Origin: an uncultured Lachnospiraceae bacterium
GTDB lineage: Bacteria > Bacillota > Clostridia > Lachnospirales > Lachnospiraceae
DNA: 11,792 nt
NCBI GenBank assembly: GCA_902783395.1
Contig: CACZRA010000291.1
Span: 1-11,792, forward strand
Direction of reading: 5' to 3'
Below, piece by piece: positions 6,281 to 11,792 of this stretch (its first letter is position 1; each line of letters starts with the position of its first letter). The position numbers and the translations under genes are program-made. The notes below the pieces were generated by a model. The model did no database searches. It was not told the origin of the DNA and was given only the letters and a program-made list of their open reading frames with translations.

Positions 6281-9200
6281 TTAATAGTGATCTACCACCT
6301 TGCCTCCGTTGCTTTCCACAAGGCCTGTCTTTATATTGCCCGTAGCCTCGAGATCCGCGTTATCAAGGAGGATCCGGCCTATATTCGAAACATCGCCGTT
6401 CGCCCTTATCTCCGCCCTTTCGGCACTGTCCTTATAATCCAGAGCCAGAACGGAGCTTCCGTTGACACCGTTGCCCGTAATGTTTCCGATACGGTCCTTC
6501 TCCATCCTTTCAAACTCTACGCCTTCAAGGATGAGACGGTATCCGCCGAGCTTCAGGTTAAGCTTCTTGTTCGTCCCGTTCTTCTCATTCACCAGGTCGG
6601 CTATCACTATATTTCTCAGGACCAGCTCACTGTTAAGGTTCAGCGAATCGTTCAGATAAAGCACCGCCTTATCATTCGTTCCGCCTGCGCCATACGGCTT
6701 TCCGGTCGTTATGGTGATCCCTGCGGTCTGCCTGGGCAGCGAAAGGTTTGCCCGCTTTGCGACCGGAGTTATCTCCGCGGACTTCGAAGCATCCAGCTCC
6801 AGGAGATATGTATTTGTCTTCACTCCATAGCGGCCTATCTCCGAAAGGGCTTCCTTAAGCGTATCAAAATATCCCAGGATCTCATTCCTGCCGCTTCCCG
6901 TGAGATAAAGCGTCACAGCGGGGCTGTCCCAGACGTTGATCCGGATGTTGTTTCCTGTCTTTCTTGTAGCAAACTGTACAGCATCCCCTTCTCTTCCTGT
7001 CACAAAGTATGACGCCGGTGCCTTGGCGGCTGTCACAAGGTTCTTGTCCGGATAGATTATATTAACCTTCCAGATCTTCTTCCTCGAGTCATACTTATGG
7101 TCGGTAAGGGAGTAGTTCTTCCCGGGGTTGTCCGCCTCGTTCACCTCATTCCCGTACTCATCCCTGATGACCGCGTTTTCAATATATTTCACTCTTATGC
7201 TGACTGCATTGGCCTTTATCTCAGCGCTGCCGTCAGAGGCTGTGAGCAGATCATCCTCACCTCTTACTCCCGCAGTGATTTCCGTCCCCGTCACATTACC
7301 TTCGGAGTCCGTAGAGTCTATGATACCGTTGAGCTTAAAGCTGTTCTTTGATGAATCCGCATAGCTCAGCGTATTACGGCTGTCCAGTGAATGCAGGTTT
7401 TTGATTGTGATATTGGTTTTCACATCTATATCAGCAGATCCAAGATACGCATCCTTTCCGACAGTTAAGGCATTATTTTCAGATCTCAGAGCATAATCCG
7501 TCATAAAGAGCGTCGGTACGCTTACCGCATTCTTTACGGAAAGCTTCATCTTTGCACTCCCGGTCTTATTTCCGTCCTCATCGTATACCGGCATGCCGCG
7601 GTCTTCGTTATCTGCGAGAATAAGGACCGAGGCTCCTCCGCCCGATACGTTCGCGAATGTGCATTCTGAATAAGTATTCAGTAAGCTCAGCTTTTTCCCG
7701 CCGAGATTTATCTTTGAGCCGGGATTGTCCTTATAGATACGGTTCCGCTTATCATAGCTTTGCGGATGGAGGACGATGTTTTCGAACACCGTATCCGTCT
7801 TCGGCGAAAGATCCCCGAGATAGGAAAGCTTCACCGGAGCCTCCGGGTACTCACCCATTACCGTAAGGCTCTTAGCCTTATTGGGGAAGGTAAGATTCTC
7901 CCTCGTGGTGACATCCTCCTTCACTATGACCCTGTAATCAACGTTTTTGTTGTTCAGCTTATTGATATACTCGGTGATCTTCGACCATCTTGAGAAGCTT
8001 CCCAAAAGCTCGGTGCCGTTATAGAGCAGGAACCAGTTTGCAGAGACTATGACGCTGTCTCCTATCTGATCCAGAGCGACATATTTGGAGAAGCCCTCAG
8101 GCTGCACAAGCGTTATGAGCTCCGTGGGGAACTTGCTGATATTGGTCCGGAAAAGCCCGTATCCGCCCGCCGTTCCGACGATCGCAATTCCGCTCTCCGT
8201 CTCCTTCACAGTGCATACCTCAAGCCTGTCCTTTGACACATCCTTTGCCTTGAAGGCCTTGTTTATCGTTACATCGGCATCCTCAAGCTTTGTAAGCCTG
8301 GCGGCTCCTCCGCCCAAAGCCGTTCCCGAAGCGTCCTGTCCGATATAGAGATTGTATATTCCCGCGCTCTCACCGATATGCAGTCTGCTTTCCGGCTCGA
8401 GATACAGTGAACCGCTGCCCGTAACGTTCAGTATGACTGCGTCAAGGCCGCAGCCCTTCTCCACGTCAAGCTTTCCGGTCGCCTTCAGCACCTCTATCGC
8501 GACATTCTCCCCGCTTATAAAGGCATTGCTGACATTAACGTTCCCGTTTACGATCGAGGCGGCTCTTATATTTCCGCCCTTTCCTATGGTCAGGACATGC
8601 TCGTCGAGATCAATATTTACCCTGTCGGCATATTCACCGAAATCAATCCCGATGCCGTTTCCGAGCGTGGTATTCCTGTAAAGCTTTATATTCCAGGATG
8701 CCTGTGACGCCGGATTATCCTGGTAATAGTCCGCTATCCTTTCGTAGGCCTCATCCATATCAAAGGCTTCATAATACACCGATCCGTCGGAGGAAGTGAG
8801 CGACATCCCGAAGGGCTCGGCATTGCAGGCATAAAGGGTGATATTCCCCTTGTCACTCGTCGTGATAAAATCCTTTCTCTTTTTCAGTGCCTTGTCGCTG
8901 CACCAGTATGCACTCCGGTATCCGGCCGCAGGAGTCGGGGCAATGAGCTCTATCCTCTGCCCTTTTCTGTAGCCCTTAGGATTATCCGCACTGTTTTTGG
9001 CGCCGTTTGTCACATATGTGATCGTATAATCATACGCCCTGATATATGCCTTGACTCCGGATCCCTTTCCGTATTTTGAATAGCTGTCATATCCGTCCCA
9101 TGCCCATACCGTATAGTACGCATATTGATTCTCCGTATCCTTAACATGGGATGTATCCTTGAAGGAATAAGTCGAACTTCCGTCATCGTACATAACACAT

Positions 9201-11509
9201 ATGGGTTTATTTGTGTCGGTATAGTAAGAATAACCTTCGGTGACCGTATAGCAGTCCGCTCCGTCAACGCTCCTCCAGGAGATGGTCACGTTATTATCCG
9301 CATCGACTGACACCCATGCATAGGGAGAATTCAGCTCTATCGAAACATCAAGAGAATCGGTCTTGCCTTCAAGCTGCGCATATATCGTCACCTGCCCGCA
9401 TCTTTTGATGGTGACACATCCGTCATCATCTATCTCAAGCTTTTCGGGATCAGAGGATGACCATTTCACCTTTCCCGAAACCTCCGCATCTAACGGCACG
9501 GTCTCAACTATGTACTGGTATCCTGTATCTCCGCGCGACAGAGTTGATTCCCCTTTGATAGTGATAGATGAAAGATTATGATTTACCCTGACCTCGCACG
9601 AGGCTTCACCCTTTCCGTATCTGGTCTTTGCGGTTATGGTACATTTTCCCTTTCCGACTCCCGTCACCAGTCCCTTGGACGAGACCGTTGCGATACTTTC
9701 ATCCGAGCTTGACCATATGAGCTCCCTCCTGTTGGCGTTGGCCGGGGAGATCACAGGCACTACAGCCACTGTTCCCGATACACCGAGATCTATGCCGGTC
9801 GTCTCCACGTCATCCGCAAAGGAAAGCCCCGTGGGATCTACCGCAACTGCGTAATCTATATCATCGGTAAACGCTTTGATCCTCAGATTTGCGCTGCTGT
9901 TCTTACCGTAATCGATCCAGCTGCCGTAGCTGTACCCATAGCTCTGTCCGGACTTTGCGGAGGCTGTAGTCCTCACCCAGCTCTGCGTTGTATTTGTTTC
10001 GGCGACCAGCCTTGCGTATCCGTTCGATCCCGAAAGGCTGACTACGACAGAGAACTCATCTCCCGACATGAGCTCTATTTCCCTGTTAAGCTTTACTTCA
10101 TAGTATCCGGCATATGTAGTCGTGCCTGTTACGGTATCCCTCTTTGTCCCGCTTTCGGGATCACCGTCCTCCGTCAGATCGGTATATACATCTATCGTAT
10201 AATCAACATTGGTCCCGGCAGTTGAAAACGAGACAGCCTTAAGGATCTCACCGTACTCTCCGCCTTCCGAGTGGGCAGTAAAGACATTTGCCCCCTTTGA
10301 ATATCCGGTACTGTAATCCTTCATCGAGCCGTCATACTGGTAATTGTTGTCATAGTTATCCGACGGCTCGAAGCTGAAAGCGTGAACCTTGTCCCTGAGT
10401 CCACTGTCATAATAGGAAAGCCAGAAATATCCCTCGTAGCACTGATTTGAGCTGTAGCTTCCGCTGGTCCAGCTGTTCCTTACAAGCCACGCCCCATTGC
10501 CCGGAGCCGTAGTCCGGAAATGATTCGCAGGAAAATCATCATCCCATCCGACCACTGTCACCGCATGATTGGCGTTGTAGCTGTAGCCGCAGTAATAACT
10601 GTTATAAGTACTGTTGTAGTAATATGACTTGTTGGAATAGAACGCTATGCCTACCGCACCGTTGTCCACTATAAGCTTTTTCACCGGAGTGAGATCCGAG
10701 GTATCAAAGCCCGTCGTATAGACATTCGTAAGATGCGCCTTGTCCTTATAAGCATAGGAGCTGTCCAGGCCGCGGCTCTGTACCGTCCCCGCATTTCTGT
10801 AGGGAACATCCGCCTCATCCGCGGCTCCTGTCCAGCCCGCCAGCACATTCATGGCATAGTCAAGGTTTCCTCCGGTATCAAGCAGAGTGTATGAGCCTCC
10901 GAGACTGTTACGGTCTCCTTCCGTACCGCCGAGCGGATCCGTGACCGAATTGTATGAGAAATAAGCAAGCTGGAGCTCCGAAAGATCTATATCCCTCGGC
11001 ATGTAATAGCCCTGTTTGATAAGGCTCATCTCCGCAAGCGCCATACACGTATGTGCCCAGCAGGTGCCGTAGCTGCCCTGATCTCTTAGATCCGGGATAA
11101 CGTCGGGAATATATTTGGATGGATAGGAGGCCGCCGCGAGACGCCTGTCCGACTTGTTTCCGTACCGGGATATATGATAGTCCTCGATCTCTACCTCATC
11201 TTCGATCTCTCTGTAGCCTAAGCCATGCCCTTCTTCATCTTCCTCCTCGTATTGCACGGACTCCGCGTCAGACTCATTGTCGTAAGTCACGGCTGCGCCG
11301 TCCTCCGGCAGGGCTTCTTCAACCTCATCCTCAGCCGGAACACCCGCCGTACCGGCACCGGCCGTATCGGCATCGCTGCCGCCTGATACCTCCTCTGCCG
11401 CAGCCTGCTCCGCAGCATCGTTATCCGAAACAGGATCGCCGAGAGCTGTCACCGTCCCCGAGAATACAAGTGTCGCTGCCAGTATTATGCATAATAATCT
11501 TTTCTTCAT
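6281..11509 (-). CDS. Secreted papain-like (C1A) cysteine protease with lectin-like, Big_2 and beta-helix stalk
   Basis: The product is 1742 residues from ATG at 11509, with AGGAG ten bases upstream. Residues 1-24 form a signal peptide and 25-128 an acidic, probably pro-region. Residues 129-372 are a peptidase C1A domain: Gln144 and Cys150 in DQGSYGTCWAH, His315 in NANHAVTVVGWDDD, and Asn345 in VRNSW. The triad and oxyanion glutamine are all present, so it should be active. Residues 373-548 fit the lectin-like domain that follows C1A heads in clostridial surface proteases such as Cwp84 of Clostridioides difficile. Then come two Big_2 domains (553-645, 646-727), an FN3-like domain (728-825), a degenerate B-repeat (827-897) and 898-1742, beta-strand-rich and probably beta-helical in three modules. 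Unlike Cwp84 it has no CWB2 repeats and no LPXTG or SLH motif. The gene is monocistronic: a promoter and structured leader lie upstream, and a strong terminator follows. It could mature surface-layer or adhesin precursors, or degrade host or dietary protein. The peptidase call is firm; the substrate and the stalk's function are unknown. Confidence 0.96.
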   Translation of the reverse strand: MKKRLLCIILAATLVFSGTVTALGDPVSDNDAAEQAAAEEVSGGSDADTAGAGTAGVPAEDEVEEALPEDGAAVTYDNESDAESVQYEEEDEEGHGLGYREIEDEVEIEDYHISRYGNKSDRRLAAASYPSKYIPDVIPDLRDQGSYGTCWAHTCMALAEMSLIKQGYYMPRDIDLSELQLAYFSYNSVTDPLGGTEGDRNSLGGSYTLLDTGGNLDYAMNVLAGWTGAADEADVPYRNAGTVQSRGLDSSYAYKDKAHLTNVYTTGFDTSDLTPVKKLIVDNGAVGIAFYSNKSYYYNSTYNSYYCGYSYNANHAVTVVGWDDDFPANHFRTTAPGNGAWLVRNSWTSGSYSSNQCYEGYFWLSYYDSGLRDKVHAFSFEPSDNYDNNYQYDGSMKDYSTGYSKGANVFTAHSEGGEYGEILKAVSFSTAGTNVDYTIDVYTDLTEDGDPESGTKRDTVTGTTTYAGYYEVKLNREIELMSGDEFSVVVSLSGSNGYARLVAETNTTQSWVRTTASAKSGQSYGYSYGSWIDYGKNSSANLRIKAFTDDIDYAVAVDPTGLSFADDVETTGIDLGVSGTVAVVPVISPANANRRELIWSSSDESIATVSSKGLVTGVGKGKCTITAKTRYGKGEASCEVRVNHNLSSITIKGESTLSRGDTGYQYIVETVPLDAEVSGKVKWSSSDPEKLEIDDDGCVTIKRCGQVTIYAQLEGKTDSLDVSIELNSPYAWVSVDADNNVTISWRSVDGADCYTVTEGYSYYTDTNKPICVMYDDGSSTYSFKDTSHVKDTENQYAYYTVWAWDGYDSYSKYGKGSGVKAYIRAYDYTITYVTNGAKNSADNPKGYRKGQRIELIAPTPAAGYRSAYWCSDKALKKRKDFITTSDKGNITLYACNAEPFGMSLTSSDGSVYYEAFDMDEAYERIADYYQDNPASQASWNIKLYRNTTLGNGIGIDFGEYADRVNIDLDEHVLTIGKGGNIRAASIVNGNVNVSNAFISGENVAIEVLKATGKLDVEKGCGLDAVILNVTGSGSLYLEPESRLHIGESAGIYNLYIGQDASGTALGGGAARLTKLEDADVTINKAFKAKDVSKDRLEVCTVKETESGIAIVGTAGGYGLFRTNISKFPTELITLVQPEGFSKYVALDQIGDSVIVSANWFLLYNGTELLGSFSRWSKITEYINKLNNKNVDYRVIVKEDVTTRENLTFPNKAKSLTVMGEYPEAPVKLSYLGDLSPKTDTVFENIVLHPQSYDKRNRIYKDNPGSKINLGGKKLSLLNTYSECTFANVSGGGASVLILADNEDRGMPVYDEDGNKTGSAKMKLSVKNAVSVPTLFMTDYALRSENNALTVGKDAYLGSADIDVKTNITIKNLHSLDSRNTLSYADSSKNSFKLNGIIDSTDSEGNVTGTEITAGVRGEDDLLTASDGSAEIKANAVSIRVKYIENAVIRDEYGNEVNEADNPGKNYSLTDHKYDSRKKIWKVNIIYPDKNLVTAAKAPASYFVTGREGDAVQFATRKTGNNIRINVWDSPAVTLYLTGSGRNEILGYFDTLKEALSEIGRYGVKTNTYLLELDASKSAEITPVAKRANLSLPRQTAGITITTGKPYGAGGTNDKAVLYLNDSLNLNSELVLRNIVIADLVNEKNGTNKKLNLKLGGYRLILEGVEFERMEKDRIGNITGNGVNGSSVLALDYKDSAERAEIRANGDVSNIGRILLDNADLEATGNIKTGLVESNGGKVVDHY

Positions 11510-11518
11510 AAGCTATTG

Positions 11519-11524
11519 TCTCCT
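11519..11524 (-). promoter_or_regulatory. Ribosome binding site of the protease gene
   Basis: AGGAGA lies on the minus strand, with AGGAG ten bases before the ATG at 11509. It sits immediately downstream of the leader's terminator-like hairpin, so that hairpin decides whether the site is transcribed. Confidence 0.8.
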
Positions 11525-11529
11525 GTATG

Positions 11530-11557
11530 AAAAACACCGCCAGGATAACGGCAGTGT
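11530..11557 (-). terminator. Terminator-like hairpin in the protease leader (candidate attenuator)
   Basis: On the minus strand ACACTGCC (11557-11550) pairs with GGCGGTGT (11541-11534), including one G-U pair, around an 8-base loop; the last stem base begins a run of five T. It lies only five bases before the ribosome site, so it would be premature unless read through conditionally. Part of its 5' arm, CTGCC (11554-11550), can instead pair with GGCAG (11579-11575) of the preceding hairpin. The T-run is short, so termination may be partial. Confidence 0.5.
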
Positions 11558-11573
11558 CCAAATATACCAGTCT

Positions 11574-11623
11574 GCTGCCTTCTCATAATTCAAGGCAGCT
11601 TCGCACCATGTCCTGTCGGACAT
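11574..11623 (-). other. Two hairpins in the protease 5' leader
   Basis: In the transcript of the protease gene ATGTCC-GACA-GGACAT (11623-11608) forms a 6-bp stem with a 4-base loop. GCTGCCTT (11599-11592) pairs with AAGGCAGC (11581-11574) around a 10-base loop. The first is preceded by AGGCAAA and followed by TGGTGCGAAGC. This order resembles the 5' half of class I cyclic-di-GMP riboswitches (GGCAAA, hairpin, GACGCAAAGC), but the loop is not GNRA and the 3' half does not fit well. I annotate structure only, not a named riboswitch. Confidence 0.45.
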
Positions 11624-11635
11624 TTGCCTATAAAT

Positions 11636-11664
11636 ACTATACAAAACCTTTCGTTTGAATGCAA
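11636..11664 (-). promoter_or_regulatory. Candidate promoter of the protease gene
   Basis: The minus strand has TTGCAT (11664-11659), a 17-base spacer and TATAGT (11641-11636). The -10 matches 5 of 6 consensus bases and the -35 only its TTG, so the promoter looks moderate. Initiation near 11629 would give a leader of about 120 bases containing the hairpins described here. Confidence 0.5.
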
Positions 11665-11674
11665 ATATAAAATG

Positions 11675-11703
11675 TTGAACAAATTGTGAAATCGTGTTAA
11701 AAT
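11675..11703 (+). promoter_or_regulatory. Promoter of the tRNA-Thr gene
   Basis: TTGAAC (11675-11680), a 17-base spacer and TAAAAT (11698-11703), with a TGT extension before the -10. Transcription would start near 11710, about ten bases before the mature tRNA. The element lies back to back with the protease promoter, so the intergenic region is a divergent promoter region. Confidence 0.75.
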
Positions 11704-11719
11704 GCAAAAGTTGTTTTTT

Positions 11720-11792
11720 GCTGTTGTAGCACAGTCGGTAGTGCGCCGCATTGGTAGTGCGGAGGTCTCCAGTTCGATTCTGGACAGCAGCA
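11720..11792 (+). tRNA. tRNA-Thr (anticodon GGU)
   Basis: A 73-base cloverleaf: acceptor GCTGTTG/CAGCAGC (one G-U pair), T8 A9, D-stem GCAC/GTGC with GG in the loop, anticodon stem CCGCA/TGCGG with loop TTGGTAG, a 5-base variable loop, and T-stem TCCAG/CTGGA with loop TTCGATT. The anticodon GGT at 11753-11755 reads ACC and ACU (threonine). The window ends exactly at the discriminator A, so whether CCA is encoded cannot be seen. Confidence 0.95.

Noticed and set aside
2055..11509. Possibility that the protease and the larger GH25 gene form one operon
   Set aside because: A strong UUCG-loop terminator at 6239-6264 and a separate promoter at 6155-6184 lie between them.
11513..11623. Short minus-strand frame of 36 codons with four Trp codons in the protease leader, considered as an attenuation leader peptide
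   Set aside because: Its ATG lies about six bases after the predicted transcription start, with no real ribosome site. The Trp codons are scattered rather than clustered, and a protease gene is an unlikely target of tryptophan control.
11720..11792. tRNA-Thr as an attachment site for an integrated element
   Set aside because: No integrase, no repeated tRNA 3' end and no mobile gene is seen in the window, and the sequence beyond the tRNA is not available.
1..11792. CRISPR arrays, insertion sequences and phage genes
   Set aside because: No regularly spaced identical repeats, transposase, integrase or phage structural motifs were seen on either strand. The repeats present are protein-coding modules.

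Overview
The window reads as chromosomal DNA from a low-to-mid GC, Gram-positive anaerobe of the class Clostridia, most likely a Lachnospiraceae-type gut or rumen bacterium. The assignment is an inference. It rests on strong AGGAG-type ribosome sites, sigma-A promoters with TGn extensions, frequent ATA and AGA codons, and the domain repertoire: C1A protease plus lectin-like head, Big_2, InlB-type B-repeats, and beta-rich repeats ending in a GKGNYTG-like motif. No species can be named from this sequence.

Almost the whole window is three very large genes on the minus strand, each with its own start signals. In transcription order they are: (i) 11509-6281, a 1742-residue secreted papain-like (C1A) cysteine protease. 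It has a lectin-like domain, two Big_2 domains, an FN3-like domain, a degenerate B-repeat and about 850 residues of beta-helix-like modules. (ii) 6116-2055, a 1353-residue secreted GH25 muramidase-like protein with four InlB-type B-repeats and about seven beta-rich repeats. (iii) 1986 to the left edge, at least 662 residues, a second GH25 protein. It is paralogous to (ii) but lacks the B-repeats, and its C-terminus lies outside the window.

The regulatory layout is readable. The protease gene has a sigma-A-like promoter, about 120 nt of structured leader ending in a terminator-like hairpin just before its ribosome site, and a clean UUCG-loop intrinsic terminator at its 3' end. The 1353-residue gene has its own promoter (TTGACA, TGn-TAATAT), with two 17-bp imperfect direct repeats just upstream of the -35. 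Its likely start is TTG rather than the nearby ATG. The left gene follows after 68 bp, with no terminator between and with a perfect extended -10. It is therefore probably made both by read-through and from its own promoter. At the right edge a tRNA-Thr(GGU) gene with a good promoter is transcribed divergently on the plus strand.

All three proteins have signal peptides followed by strongly acidic linkers, so they are cell-surface or secreted products. A plausible joint role is wall remodelling (two muramidase-type domains) combined with proteolytic processing or attachment (protease with adhesin-like stalk). No sortase motif, S-layer-homology domain or other recognised wall anchor is seen in the two complete proteins. 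I see no CRISPR array, insertion sequence, integrase or phage gene. No stretch over 300 bases lacks a gene.
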